DNA of 64,000 bases. It comes from Prevotella sp. E13-17 (GTDB lineage: Bacteria; Bacteroidota; Bacteroidia; Bacteroidales; Bacteroidaceae). The stretch's first letter is position 1. Each line of letters opens with the position of its first letter. This document shows, piece after piece, positions 53,594 through 62,895 of the stretch. The position numbers were made by a program, and so were the translations under genes. The stretch is taken from assembly GCF_022024035.1 (NCBI RefSeq), contig NZ_CP091787.1, positions 2,946,001 through 3,010,000 on the forward strand. Direction: 5' to 3'. The notes under the pieces are model-generated. The model saw only the letters and a program-made list of their open reading frames with translations, was not told the DNA's origin and did not search any database.

Positions 53594-54913
53594 ATGATAG
53601 AAGTCGCTGATGACTGCCACGATGGCGTCTGACGTTGCTTCGTCAACATAGCCAATCGGACGGCCTGACTGAACTGCCTTCATGAAAGAAAGCAACTCGT
53701 AGCGTAGTCCTTCGCCATCGAGCTGATAGAAGTATCGACGGTTGTTGGCGGGATTCTCATAGCGGATTTCAAAATAATCGGTCTTCCACCATGGTGCTGG
53801 TACATAGATATACCCCTTAGTGCCGGAGATGACCAGCGAGCCTTCGGACTTGACGCCCTGCCCCACTTTTAACGAGGCTACGGCATGGGGATAGGTGAAT
53901 GTGACCTTCGTGAAGGCATCGAAGTCGCTATCATTTTCAAGGAGATGAGTGGCTATCGTCTTGCTGAGATAATCAACACCCAGCAATTGGAAGATGGGCA
54001 ACATCGCTGTGGGGCCCCAAGCACCAATGCTGTTCCAAAGATGGGCGGTCTTGTTCTTCTCGGTAGCCTCGAAACCTGCCAAACTGGTACAGGTAGCATC
54101 TACCGAAACAATATTGCCAATGGCACCGCTCTTAGCCAACAGCACCAGACGGGAGTAGGCCATGGAATAGGCGGTCTTTAGGGAATCGACCAGCAGACAG
54201 CCTTTGGTGCTGGCCAGCACACGAAGCTCGCTCAGCTCTTCTGGAGAGATGGCTATGGGCGACTCGCACAGCACATGACGACCTTGACTCAGGATCTGCT
54301 TGATATGTTCATAGTGACAACGAGGGTTGGAAATGACAAAAACAGCATCGCTCTTTTCTATCAGTTCATTGAGCTGGCTCATGGGCATCACCCGTTGGCG
54401 GAGGGATTCTGACAGCATGGTGGCATCGAGGGTACAGACACCACTGATCTGCATGCCATTGACAAAGTGGCTCTCGCGTTCTATCTTATTTAAGATAGGT
54501 GACTCGCCAATCATTCCCAAGCGAAGGGCATGCTGCTCGGTGCGCAGCTCGGTGCTTGATATACCCTCGGTGCGATCGAGATAGACCACCTCACAATACT
54601 CTTTCAAGTAATCGAACTTGCCACGCCAGTCACTGCCGACAGTGAAGATATCCACTCCGTAACGACGGATGTCGTCGATCTTCTGTCCTTCGTATTCCTC
54701 AACGATAATCTCATCGGCAAGGCCTGTGGCACGAACAGCCTCAATACGTTCCATGAGCGACTGCTCGACATTGAGCTTGCCGCGCTGCTGGTCAAAACTG
54801 TCGGCCGTGACACCCACAATCAGATAGTCGCCCAGCGCCTTGGCGCGCTCAAGCAATCTGATATGACCGTAATGCAACAGGTCGTAGGTTCCGTATGTGA
54901 TGACTTTCTTCAT
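53570..54913 (-). CDS. Cytidylyltransferase (TagD-type) fused to a degenerate Gfo/Idh/MocA domain
   Basis: A 447-residue fusion. Residues 1-128 form an intact cytidylyltransferase: HYGH (14-17) and GISSTELR (117-124) are the catalytic motifs of glycerol-3-phosphate/alditol-phosphate enzymes. Residues about 130-447 follow the Gfo/Idh/MocA oxidoreductase pattern, but the NAD loop reads GMIGESPI instead of GxGxxG and the usual EKP motif is ESP (217-219, Lys lost). This half may be inactive or altered. It overlaps the upstream aminotransferase by 4 bases. It probably activates a small phosphorylated polyol or amino-alcohol for glycan transfer; the substrate is unknown. Confidence 0.85.
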   Translation of the reverse strand: MKKVITYGTYDLLHYGHIRLLERAKALGDYLIVGVTADSFDQQRGKLNVEQSLMERIEAVRATGLADEIIVEEYEGQKIDDIRRYGVDIFTVGSDWRGKFDYLKEYCEVVYLDRTEGISSTELRTEQHALRLGMIGESPILNKIERESHFVNGMQISGVCTLDATMLSESLRQRVMPMSQLNELIEKSDAVFVISNPRCHYEHIKQILSQGRHVLCESPIAISPEELSELRVLASTKGCLLVDSLKTAYSMAYSRLVLLAKSGAIGNIVSVDATCTSLAGFEATEKNKTAHLWNSIGAWGPTAMLPIFQLLGVDYLSKTIATHLLENDSDFDAFTKVTFTYPHAVASLKVGQGVKSEGSLVISGTKGYIYVPAPWWKTDYFEIRYENPANNRRYFYQLDGEGLRYELLSFMKAVQSGRPIGYVDEATSDAIVAVISDFYHKKDTVII

Positions 54914-55986
54914 TTGATGAGTCCACGTTTTTGCATGTCTAACATCGCATTGATCAGCGTCGTATTGTCATCTGTTGTCAGAGCGCCTAAATGTCCTACA
55001 CGGAACACACGATCACGAAGATCGCCACCATTGGGACATATCCATATCTGGTATTCGTCTTTCAAAGTCGTGAAGATATCGTAGGCCGACATGCCTTGCG
55101 GCGACAATGCCGTGACACCATTCTGCGGTGAGGTGGTGAACATCTTAAAGGGCAGTGGAGCCACCTTCTGACGGAAATCCTGAGAGAGCATCTTCATGCG
55201 ACTCAGTTCGCTCTCGACGCCTCCGGCAGCCTTAATATCGCGCAGACGCTGATTGATTTGCAGCAGGGTACCCACAGCAGGTGTAAAGGGGGTCTGACCG
55301 CGCTCGCCATTCTTCAGAGCCGACTTCAAATCCAGATACATTGACACAGAATGGTTCTGGTTCACACGCTCTAAGGCACGGGGCGACAAGACAATCAACG
55401 AAATGCCCGGAGGACAAGCAAGCGCTTTTTGAGAGCCTGTAATCATCACATCAGCGCCCAAGGAGTCCATATCAAACGGATCTGCCAAAAAGGTACTGAT
55501 GGCATCGACAATCAGCAGTAATCCATTCTCCCGACAAAAGCGACCAATCATTGGCATATCGTAGAGAACGCCTGTAGATGTCTCGCCCATATTCACCAGA
55601 AAGGCCGTGTATCCTTGATTAGCAAGGGGAGCTAAATGGGCTTCCGTCAGCGGCTGACCATACTCAAGACTGATTTCATGATGAGGTATCTGATGAAGCT
55701 GCAGCAACTCTACAAAGCGATGACCAAACGAACCACCATTGACAACGATGGCCTTGTCCTTCGGTGACAGGACATTCATCACCGTGGCTTCCATTGATGC
55801 CGTTCCGGAGCCAGTCATGAAGCATACGCGACTGCCCTGCGGTGCATGAGCAAACTCACTGACAAGACGCTCGTTCTCAAACATGATCTCAGAGAACTCT
55901 GGTGTACGAAAATAGGGCACTTGCTCACTGCCGATAGCACGAACGGAATCGCTCGACATCACTGGTCCAACCGTAAAATTCAGCAT
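54910..55986 (-). CDS. Class V PLP aminotransferase (alanine-glyoxylate/PhnW-like)
   Basis: A 358-residue enzyme from the ATG at 55986 (MLNFTVGPVM); upstream in-frame codons lie close to the promoter and are not preferred. FMTGSGTASMEATV, LVNMGETSTGVLYD, IVDAISTFLADPFD and Lys187 in TGSQKALACPPG mark the PLP fold. It is distant from the AEP transaminase at 52408. It is coupled to the cytidylyltransferase fusion (ATGA), so the pair may make and activate an amino-alcohol phosphate, or this enzyme may supply a second phosphonate route. The substrate is not predictable. Confidence 0.88.
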   Translation of the reverse strand: MLNFTVGPVMSSDSVRAIGSEQVPYFRTPEFSEIMFENERLVSEFAHAPQGSRVCFMTGSGTASMEATVMNVLSPKDKAIVVNGGSFGHRFVELLQLHQIPHHEISLEYGQPLTEAHLAPLANQGYTAFLVNMGETSTGVLYDMPMIGRFCRENGLLLIVDAISTFLADPFDMDSLGADVMITGSQKALACPPGISLIVLSPRALERVNQNHSVSMYLDLKSALKNGERGQTPFTPAVGTLLQINQRLRDIKAAGGVESELSRMKMLSQDFRQKVAPLPFKMFTTSPQNGVTALSPQGMSAYDIFTTLKDEYQIWICPNGGDLRDRVFRVGHLGALTTDDNTTLINAMLDMQKRGLIK

Positions 55987-56016
55987 TATTCTTTCTTCCT
56001 TTTTTTTATTTCGCTG

Positions 56017-56024
56017 CAAAAATA
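56017..56024 (-). promoter_or_regulatory. -7 box of the aminotransferase-cytidylyltransferase pair
   Basis: TATTTTTG on the minus strand, 31 bases before the ATG at 55986. Confidence 0.5.
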
Positions 56025-56067
56025 CAAAACTTTTTTGAACACTGGACTATATCTATGAAAAAATGAT

Positions 56068-56075
56068 TAACTTTG
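56068..56075 (+). promoter_or_regulatory. -7 box of the first licD operon; decides its start
   Basis: TAACTTTG lies downstream of an in-frame ATG at 56063, so that ATG cannot be used from this promoter; translation starts at 56096. Confidence 0.55.
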
Positions 56076-56095
56076 CAACAAAAATAAGGTTAGCC

Positions 56096-57013
56096 ATGCA
56101 CAAAATAATAGAAAAACCAGGTTACGAACTTGACGAGACTTTGAAAGCGCTGTGGCAGGTGCAACTGGACCTGTTGGAAAAGTTGATTGATGTATGCCAG
56201 CGTCATAACCTGCGTTGCTGGGTGGACGGAGGCACCATGTTAGGGGCTGTTCGCCACAAGGGCTTTATCCCCTGGGATGACGATATTGACATCGCCATGA
56301 TGCGCGAGGATTACGACCGGCTCAACGAGATTGCTGCACAAGAGTTCGACCACCCTTTTTTCTATCAAACGGCTTATAGCGACACCGACTACTATCGCAG
56401 TCATGCGCAGTTGCGCATGGATGGCACCGCTGCTATCCGTCCAAGCGACTGCTTCCAACCATTCCATCAAGGCATCTTTATAGACGTGTTCCCCATTGAC
56501 GGTATTCCCAGAGACGATGCTCGCGTGGACGATGCGCTGAAACAGAGTCGTCGCATCTTGCGCTTCCTGAAAGCTAAGAACACACGCATCTGGGCTTCTG
56601 GACGCATCGGACTGATTGGCCGCAAGTGGCGGGCACGACGCGAGGTCAAACGACGCGGATGGAGCACCATCTTTCGCGAAGCGGAGGACCTGTACCGCCA
56701 ATTCCCCGTGGAGTCGAATAAGTACATCGGAGAACTGTCGTTTACTGGTAAAGACCTTGTCTATCCGAAGGAGATTTATGACAAGACGCTGTGGCTGGAC
56801 TTTGAAGATATCAAGGTGCCAGTGCCCGTGGGATGGGACACCTATCTCACCATTCAATACGGCGAAGACTACATGATACCGCTCAAAGACCCCACGCTCC
56901 ATGGGCAACTGATTATCGATGCGCATCGTGACTATCGCGACGTGCTGCCTGAAGTTCAGAGAGCGTATAGCAGCTCGGTCTTCAAGCGACTTTGGAAGAA
57001 AATCATCAAATAG
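56096..57013 (+). CDS. LicD-family phosphotransferase
   Basis: A 305-residue LicD protein from the ATG at 56096 (MHKIIEKPGYELDE). The nucleotidyltransferase-fold core GGTMLGAVRHKGFIPWDDDID (45-65) has the metal-binding aspartates, followed by GIFIDVFPIDGIP. LicD enzymes transfer phosphocholine or similar phospho-groups from CDP/CMP donors to glycans. In this locus a plausible donor is CMP-aminoethylphosphonate or the product of the TagD-type fusion. It is divergent from the aminotransferase pair, and the next gene starts 9 bases downstream. The acceptor is unknown. Confidence 0.92.
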   Translation: MHKIIEKPGYELDETLKALWQVQLDLLEKLIDVCQRHNLRCWVDGGTMLGAVRHKGFIPWDDDIDIAMMREDYDRLNEIAAQEFDHPFFYQTAYSDTDYYRSHAQLRMDGTAAIRPSDCFQPFHQGIFIDVFPIDGIPRDDARVDDALKQSRRILRFLKAKNTRIWASGRIGLIGRKWRARREVKRRGWSTIFREAEDLYRQFPVESNKYIGELSFTGKDLVYPKEIYDKTLWLDFEDIKVPVPVGWDTYLTIQYGEDYMIPLKDPTLHGQLIIDAHRDYRDVLPEVQRAYSSSVFKRLWKKIIK

Positions 57014-57022
57014 CTTTTGAAT

Positions 57023-58069
57023 ATGAAGATACTGCTATTCTGTGAGAACAAATATGCTGTTGACATCGTCAGACCACTGCAAATTGAAGCCGACCGACAG
57101 GGCGGACACGACGTGCTATGGTATGTTCATCAGAAGAAAATACCTGTTTTCCCATTGAAAGATGAGGTACGGTGGACAAATTCTATTCAGGAAGCTTATG
57201 ACTTCAAACCAGATGCGGTGTTTGCTCCAGGCAATATCGTGCCTTACTACCTGAGCGGTGTGAAGTGCAGCATCTTCCATGGTTATGCTGCAGAGAAGCG
57301 TGACCAATTTCACATCCGTAACTACTTCGACATCTACATGACTCAGGGCCGTTTCTTTACTGAGGAGTTTCTGAAACTGCAAAAGAAGTATGGCGACTTT
57401 GAGGTGATAGAGACTGGCTGGACACGTCAGGACTGGATTGCCCGTCATCGTCACGACTTCGATGAGGAACGTAGCGAACTGCTGCAGGTGCATGGCTGCA
57501 AGCGCATTGTGCTATATGCACCCACATTCTCTCCCCGACTGACCTCACTGCCGAAGATTAAAGAGGCATTGGTGCGCCTTGTCAAAGAGAAGAATGTTTT
57601 GCTGCTGATTAAGCTTCACCCGCTGACCAGACAGGATTGGGTTGAGGAATATCGGCAGTTGGCTGCCAGCCATGAGCACATCATCTTTGAGGACGACTTC
57701 GCCGTCAGCAAATATATGCTGATGGCCGATGCCATGGTGAGCGACACATCGTCAACCATCTACGAAATGTTGTTGCTTGACAAGCCCGTTATCACCATGG
57801 ACACCGTCAGTCAGGACCCTTACTGGAAGGATATCCACGACGCCAGTGAACTGACAACCGCTTACGATGAGGTATTCAGCAGTCGGGAACTGACCGAGAA
57901 GCGTCAATGGGTCATTGCCAACTACGACCCCTACACCGACGGTCGCTGTTCAGAACGCATGCTGCAAGGTGTTGCAGAATACATCAAGCGCCACGGTGTG
58001 CCTGCAAAACGCAAACTAAACCTGTGGCGCAAGTATGTCAGTGTGAAAACATTCGGTCGTGTGAAGTAA
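57023..58069 (+). CDS. CDP-glycerol:glycerophosphotransferase-like (TagB/TagF type)
   Basis: A 348-residue protein starting at the ATG at 57023 (MKILLFCENKYAV); the codon at 57017 is a TTG. The fold is GT-B, with VFAPGNIVPYYLSGVKCSIFHGYAAEKRD near residues 70-100 and the family C-terminal motifs LLIKLHPLT and MVSDTSSTIYEMLLLDKPVI. TagB/F-like enzymes add glycerol-phosphate or ribitol-phosphate from CDP donors. This fits a partner of the cytidylyltransferase fusion. It ends 24 bases from a convergent licD with no clear terminator. Confidence 0.88.
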   Translation: MKILLFCENKYAVDIVRPLQIEADRQGGHDVLWYVHQKKIPVFPLKDEVRWTNSIQEAYDFKPDAVFAPGNIVPYYLSGVKCSIFHGYAAEKRDQFHIRNYFDIYMTQGRFFTEEFLKLQKKYGDFEVIETGWTRQDWIARHRHDFDEERSELLQVHGCKRIVLYAPTFSPRLTSLPKIKEALVRLVKEKNVLLLIKLHPLTRQDWVEEYRQLAASHEHIIFEDDFAVSKYMLMADAMVSDTSSTIYEMLLLDKPVITMDTVSQDPYWKDIHDASELTTAYDEVFSSRELTEKRQWVIANYDPYTDGRCSERMLQGVAEYIKRHGVPAKRKLNLWRKYVSVKTFGRVK

Positions 58070-58093
58070 TAGGTCCTCACTCCACACGCCATT

Positions 58094-58966
58094 CTATTTC
58101 TTTTGTTCTGCAACATATTCTCTCCATGGCTTATTCAAGTCAAGGAAACGATAGTTGCGTGGGGGTATCTCACTGGGAATCTCCATATAGTTGCCATACA
58201 GATGGGTGAGATACGCTTCGGGCTTTGACACCCCCATCAGCATACAATCTTCGAACTTAACGGGTACTGGCTCGCCATACCACTCTTTGGGCATGGCTCC
58301 CTTCTCCGGACGATAGTCGTGATCGGCCAGCAACGGACTATCGGCGATGCGCCATTGACGACGCACCTGGTCGAGCTTGCCATGAACGTAAGCAGGTTTG
58401 AACAAGCGACGCAGCAACAAGGTTATCATGCTGCGGAAACCGCGACCGTGCTTATAGGGATCGGTATGGGTGAAATAAAGTATCTTCCACCACAGCTTAT
58501 AACGCGCATAATGACGGCGACGGGCACCGCAATCTTCTATCATGCCATCAAGGGGAAACAAGTCGATGGGAAGTCCGCCAACAAAATCATAACTGCGATG
58601 CATACGATAAGTAGAACCTGCCTCCTGAACACGTGCAAAAGGATAAGGATAACCCTCTGTGCGCCCGCCGCTCACCACCTCATAGCCTTCAGGCATCCAC
58701 TCGTCGGCATGTGCCAAGAGGATTTCGTAGTCCTCGCGAGGCATGCCCACATCTGCATCGTCGTCCCAGGGGATGAAGCCACCATGACGCACAGCACCCA
58801 ACATGGTGCCACACAGCAGATAGTAGGTGAGATGATGCTCCCGACACACGCGGTCTATAGCTTTCAGTATATTCAACAGGCGTGCCTGCACTTGACGTGT
58901 CTCTTCATCAACACGCTCGCCATGCAGCGCCAAAGCCTGTTCATTTGGATTGTAACTGGTTTCCAT
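58094..58966 (-). CDS. LicD-family phosphotransferase (second)
   Basis: A 290-residue LicD paralogue. CGTMLGAVRHGGFIPWDDDAD (52-72) carries the active-site aspartates, and GGLPIDLFPLDGMI follows. It shares the core with the LicD at 56096 but differs in length and C-terminus, so two distinct phospho-decorations are possible. It is the last gene of the minus-strand glycan operon that enters from beyond 64000. Its start overlaps the GT10 gene by 26 bases. Confidence 0.92.
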   Translation of the reverse strand: METSYNPNEQALALHGERVDEETRQVQARLLNILKAIDRVCREHHLTYYLLCGTMLGAVRHGGFIPWDDDADVGMPREDYEILLAHADEWMPEGYEVVSGGRTEGYPYPFARVQEAGSTYRMHRSYDFVGGLPIDLFPLDGMIEDCGARRRHYARYKLWWKILYFTHTDPYKHGRGFRSMITLLLRRLFKPAYVHGKLDQVRRQWRIADSPLLADHDYRPEKGAMPKEWYGEPVPVKFEDCMLMGVSKPEAYLTHLYGNYMEIPSEIPPRNYRFLDLNKPWREYVAEQKK

Positions 58967-59999
58967 ATCTTAAGAAATGTAATTTCGTTTGTAGCTTATA
59001 ATAGTTCTGACTAAAGGCATAATGCGCCATATTACGCCAGTCCATGCCCGAACGACAAGGATGGATGGTGACTTGCTGTTTGGGGGCATCGGGATTCATC
59101 TGGTCGCAAAGGCGTGCCACGTATTCAAACATGTTATACTCACCCAGCACACGTTGCTTCATGGCATCGAGCACCGATACTGATTTCTCGTAGCGTTGGG
59201 CTTCGAGTTGTTGCGCGATGATCTGTATGGCCTGTTCGGGTTTACGGATGTCTATCGGCTCAAAAGCTTCTCTGCTGAAGTAATCGTCCAGGTTGGTACA
59301 TCCATGGTAGATGGGGAAAGTGCCTGTGAGGTAGCAGTCACTGATCTTCTCTGTCCAATAGTAGCGCTCGGACGAATTTTCGATTGCAACATGATACTTA
59401 TAGGGACGCAGCACATCCCACTTATCGTCGAAAGAGCGGAAGCCACGACCGAAGACATCCAGCTGATCGCCAAAATAGGCCTTGAGTTTCTCAACAAACT
59501 TGATACGGTCCAGATGGCCGCGGGTGAAAGCCTTATTACTGGTGATGACTGAGATGAGCTTGGTCTTCTCGGCAGGGTCAGACGGCAGGACAAGGGAATC
59601 GTAGTCCTGAGAATAAGTATAAGGAACGCCTGCTGATGGCGGTGCTGGCTGATAGCCTACGAACCAAGGCAGAATGGCCGGACCATACAGTACGTTGCGG
59701 TGATGCATCTGCTCCTGACAGGATACAACCAACCCGAACTGATCAATATAGCGTTGGGGATAAACAAGGACAGAACGGGGCTCGGTGGTGAGAAGAATCG
59801 TGTTCTCGGGTGCCACACGACAGGTTTGAAGGTCGCGTACACCTTTGCCTTGAACCACCCAGAAATCGGCTTCATCCATGGAGTCGTCCAGACAGAACTC
59901 ATAGCGGCCATCCTGCGAACGCAGATGATGGCCAGGCGTCTGGCGATGCATGATAGTGGCAAGCCCCTCACGATAGGGCATGAATCTTACTTTATACAT
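58941..59999 (-). CDS. GT10 fucosyltransferase-like glycosyltransferase
   Basis: A 352-residue enzyme. The C-terminal GT10 donor-binding motif is clear: YKYHVAIENSSERYYWTEKI, then SDCYLTGTFPIYHGCTNLDDYF. SVITSNKAFTRGH is the preceding family element. GT10 enzymes move fucose from GDP-fucose in alpha-1,3/1,4 linkage. No GDP-fucose synthesis genes are in view. It overlaps the neighbouring genes at both ends (8 and 26 bases), showing tight coupling. Donor specificity (fucose or another 6-deoxysugar) is inferred from family. Confidence 0.9.
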   Translation of the reverse strand: MYKVRFMPYREGLATIMHRQTPGHHLRSQDGRYEFCLDDSMDEADFWVVQGKGVRDLQTCRVAPENTILLTTEPRSVLVYPQRYIDQFGLVVSCQEQMHHRNVLYGPAILPWFVGYQPAPPSAGVPYTYSQDYDSLVLPSDPAEKTKLISVITSNKAFTRGHLDRIKFVEKLKAYFGDQLDVFGRGFRSFDDKWDVLRPYKYHVAIENSSERYYWTEKISDCYLTGTFPIYHGCTNLDDYFSREAFEPIDIRKPEQAIQIIAQQLEAQRYEKSVSVLDAMKQRVLGEYNMFEYVARLCDQMNPDAPKQQVTIHPCRSGMDWRNMAHYAFSQNYYKLQTKLHFLRYGNQLQSK

Positions 60000-60996
60000 G
60001 TTGCATGAGGTATTCGTTGGCAGCAGCTAAACCCTGCTTGATATAATAGCCATCGTTTAGACGACGGCTCATCTCGGCAGCATTTCGCTTCAACAGATCA
60101 TAATCTGAGGGACTGAGCTGCGAGAGTCGCTCGCTGATCTGCGACAAGGAGTCAACACTGATGCCAACTTTCTGTTCTTCGATAAACGGTGCCATGGCAG
60201 CCTGACTCCACACAATGACGGGGATGCCGGCACGAAGATAGAATGAGGTCTTGTGAGGGTCGTTGATGCGTAGATAGGCTCCCCAGTCTCCAGTGCATTC
60301 ATCGAGTGAGTCGCCATCCCACACCAGACCGAAATCGGCATGAACATTGGCAATAAAATCATCGCTGGCCATAAAGCCATGATAGTGCAAAGATGGATTA
60401 TGATTGGCTTGATTATCGAACCCTTTTCCATAGAGTTCCATCTGCCATCCTTTCATGACTGGCTCCAACAGATAGAGGAACGCATTGCGCCAGCGCCCCA
60501 GATTGCCTGCATAGACTACCGTTGGGGTGGACTGAACCTGTTGACTGGTCTGACTGTCAGAAAGGTAATCAAAAATCTGAAGACAATGGATGCCCCCCTT
60601 AAACCCATGCTCGATGAGATAATCGCGCATGGTGGGGTTGTGAACAATCAAGAAATCTGTCTTTGACAGACGACTGTTCTCCTGACGGGCTGTCAACTTA
60701 TGACGACGGAAAGCCCCCAGGTCGTGAATGACGGTAACGACCTTAGCGCCCTTCCATTTAGCGAAGGTGCAAGCCATAAAATAGAACTTCTTCACGGGAT
60801 ATTGCAAGAAGAGCATATCATCTTGATGCAGATGCCACAGAATGCTCGTCACACTGACCAGCTTGGTAAAGAAGCGCCCTATCCCACCCTCGCCAAAATT
60901 ATGACGGGTGAGATTGCAGAAGCCCTCCCGACGACAGATTTCGTCGATGTCCTGCTTTGCTTTATTGTTAGTGCCTACTTCAATGTAATACTTCAT
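59992..60996 (-). CDS. Glycosyltransferase, probably galactofuranosyl-type
   Basis: A 334-residue GT-B fold protein from the ATG at 60996 (MKYYIEVGTNNKAK); an upstream TTG at 61005 is not favoured. Family stretches are DMLFLQYPVKKFYFMACTFAK, VVTVIHDLGAFRRHK, VVYAGNLGRWRN, FGLVWDGDSLDECTGDWGAYL and NDPHKTSFYLRAGIPVI. This set resembles the beta-1,6-galactofuranosyltransferase group. With glf in the same locus, UDP-galactofuranose is the favoured donor. It overlaps the kinase gene by 17 bases and the GT10 gene by 8. Confidence 0.8.
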   Translation of the reverse strand: MKYYIEVGTNNKAKQDIDEICRREGFCNLTRHNFGEGGIGRFFTKLVSVTSILWHLHQDDMLFLQYPVKKFYFMACTFAKWKGAKVVTVIHDLGAFRRHKLTARQENSRLSKTDFLIVHNPTMRDYLIEHGFKGGIHCLQIFDYLSDSQTSQQVQSTPTVVYAGNLGRWRNAFLYLLEPVMKGWQMELYGKGFDNQANHNPSLHYHGFMASDDFIANVHADFGLVWDGDSLDECTGDWGAYLRINDPHKTSFYLRAGIPVIVWSQAAMAPFIEEQKVGISVDSLSQISERLSQLSPSDYDLLKRNAAEMSRRLNDGYYIKQGLAAANEYLMQHV

Positions 60997-61729
60997 ATCT
61001 ACCAAAATGAGTTATCTTTTTTCTAAGTATCCACCGCTTGTCGTGTCGCTCTTTCACTCGAATAGCCTCAGCAATATCATCGGATGTCCAACCACGTTGA
61101 CGAGCATACTCATCAAGGATGAAACGATAGGCTGGCGTCAGCCAATAAAAGAGTGTGAGGTTCTCCATACACTCGGCCTTGGGCACTGGTCCATCGTAGA
61201 ACTTCATGCGGTTGATATCGATCAGTTCGAAATGGGAATCGGAATCGACCAGTACATTGGTAGGGTTCAAATCGCAATGCAACACGCCTGCTTCATGGAG
61301 TGAAGCCACATAACGCGCATAGGCGATAGCCAGAGGTTTATCGAAAGGTTCTTGTTCTATCAAACGCGGACGAACTGGCTGTTTTTCGGTATAGGCACAG
61401 ATGTAGAACACCTGTGTCACAAAGCCCATACGGGTCTGCTCTATACAAGCCACCTCACGCGGCGTTTGGAAGCCACGCAGGCGCAAAGCAACCGCATTAT
61501 CATAGGACCGACGCGCCTTACTTTTGCGGAAAAAGGTGTATATAAGAGATTTGATGACGTCATTGCGTTTGTAGCGCTTAACCACCAGTTTCTCGCCGCC
61601 GACCATAAATAGCCGAACCTGATTACGCCCTTTATACAGTAGTTCCCCACCACCTGCGGCAAACAGATGCGGAACTTGCTGAATCCACTCTTTCTGGTGT
61701 TGATAATCAGGGCTAACTATTATTTTCAT
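60980..61729 (-). CDS. LPS-type sugar kinase (InaA/KdkA-like)
   Basis: A 249-residue protein of the eukaryotic-like kinase fold used for LPS core phosphorylation. The ATP-binding lysine is in LVVKRYKR (Lys51), the catalytic loop is HCDLNPTN (151-158), and the metal aspartate is in LIDINRMKF (Asp171). These match the Kdo/heptose kinase group including InaA and RfaP. It likely phosphorylates a lipid A-core sugar such as Kdo. Its place among glycan genes points to LPS or a glycolipid carrier rather than a free capsule. Confidence 0.85.
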   Translation of the reverse strand: MKIIVSPDYQHQKEWIQQVPHLFAAGGGELLYKGRNQVRLFMVGGEKLVVKRYKRNDVIKSLIYTFFRKSKARRSYDNAVALRLRGFQTPREVACIEQTRMGFVTQVFYICAYTEKQPVRPRLIEQEPFDKPLAIAYARYVASLHEAGVLHCDLNPTNVLVDSDSHFELIDINRMKFYDGPVPKAECMENLTLFYWLTPAYRFILDEYARQRGWTSDDIAEAIRVKERHDKRWILRKKITHFGRYEVLH

Positions 61730-61771
61730 GGGCTTTACTGATATTTTGCGATCCCTCCATACGACAGGGAC

Positions 61772-62881
61772 TTACTTAACTCTAAAACGATTAACGACCT
61801 CGACGACTCGACGTGCCTCGTCAAGAGTCATCACAGGACTGATTGGTAAACTCAACTCCTGACGATGGATTTCTTCGGTGACAGGCAAAGAAAGCGGCTC
61901 CCACCCACGATAACATTCCTGCTGGTGTGGTGGAATAGGATAATGGATGAGCGTCTGTATATCATGTTGTGACAAATAGTCCTGAAGCATATCTCTGTTT
62001 TGGCATAACACCGGAAAGACATGATAGACATTTTGCTCTTTGGGCATTATGACAGGCAATGAGATAAGTGGATTGGATATCTCCGTATTGTAGATATCAC
62101 CTATCATCTGCCGCTTGGCGTTATCTTCATCGAGATAGCGCAACTTTACAGCGAGAACAGCGGCCTGAATCTCATCCAACCGACTATTACGACCGGTATA
62201 TTTAAAGACGTATTTACGCTGACTTCCATAGTTGGCAAGCGCTCTGACTATGTCAACAAGTTGGCGGTCGTTGCTGGTCACGGCACCGCCATCGCCCAAT
62301 GCACCCAGATTCTTACCTGGATAAAAACTATGGCCCGCAGCATCGCCAAGGCTACCTGTACGGCGTCCGTCGGCACAACGACAGCCATGAGCCTGTGCAT
62401 TGTCTTCGACCAGTTTTAAATGATACTGTCGGCATAATTGGCCTATTCTCTCGGTATAAGCACAGCGTCCGTAAAGGTGTACCAACAAAACAGAACGGGT
62501 ACGAGGTGTAATTCTCGCCTCGATGACACTGTCGTCTATTTCAAGTGTATCGAGCCGCGGCTCGACAAGAACAGGAACCAGACCATTTTCAGTCAGTGCG
62601 AGGATAGAAGCAATATAGGTATTGGCAGGTACGATGACTTCATCGCCTGGCTGCATGACACCCATCTCAATATAAGCACGATAAATCCAGATTAAAGCAT
62701 CAAGACCATTTCCGCAACCCACGCAATACTGCGTTCCAATATAATTGGCATAGTCTGATTCGAAACGAGCATTTTCCGAACCCTGCAGATAATAGCCAGA
62801 CTCCACGACGCGGCTTACTGCATCGCGAATCTCTGCACCATGCTGATGGGTGACTGCCTGTAAATCAAGAAACTTAATCAT
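61772..62881 (-). CDS. DegT/DnrJ/EryC1 sugar aminotransferase
   Basis: A 369-residue PLP enzyme. VGCGNGLDALIWI (54-66), EVIVPANTYIASILALTENG, LVEDNAQAHGCR and the PLP lysine in HSFYPGKNLGALGDGGA (Lys190) are standard. It transaminates a nucleotide keto-sugar, typically to a 3- or 4-amino-deoxysugar. The other enzymes of such a sugar pathway are not in the window. It lies 42 bases before the kinase gene and 14 bases after the acyltransferase in the same operon. Confidence 0.92.
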   Translation of the reverse strand: MIKFLDLQAVTHQHGAEIRDAVSRVVESGYYLQGSENARFESDYANYIGTQYCVGCGNGLDALIWIYRAYIEMGVMQPGDEVIVPANTYIASILALTENGLVPVLVEPRLDTLEIDDSVIEARITPRTRSVLLVHLYGRCAYTERIGQLCRQYHLKLVEDNAQAHGCRCADGRRTGSLGDAAGHSFYPGKNLGALGDGGAVTSNDRQLVDIVRALANYGSQRKYVFKYTGRNSRLDEIQAAVLAVKLRYLDEDNAKRQMIGDIYNTEISNPLISLPVIMPKEQNVYHVFPVLCQNRDMLQDYLSQHDIQTLIHYPIPPHQQECYRGWEPLSLPVTEEIHRQELSLPISPVMTLDEARRVVEVVNRFRVK

Positions 62882-62895
62882 GTCTCTCTTCCCCT

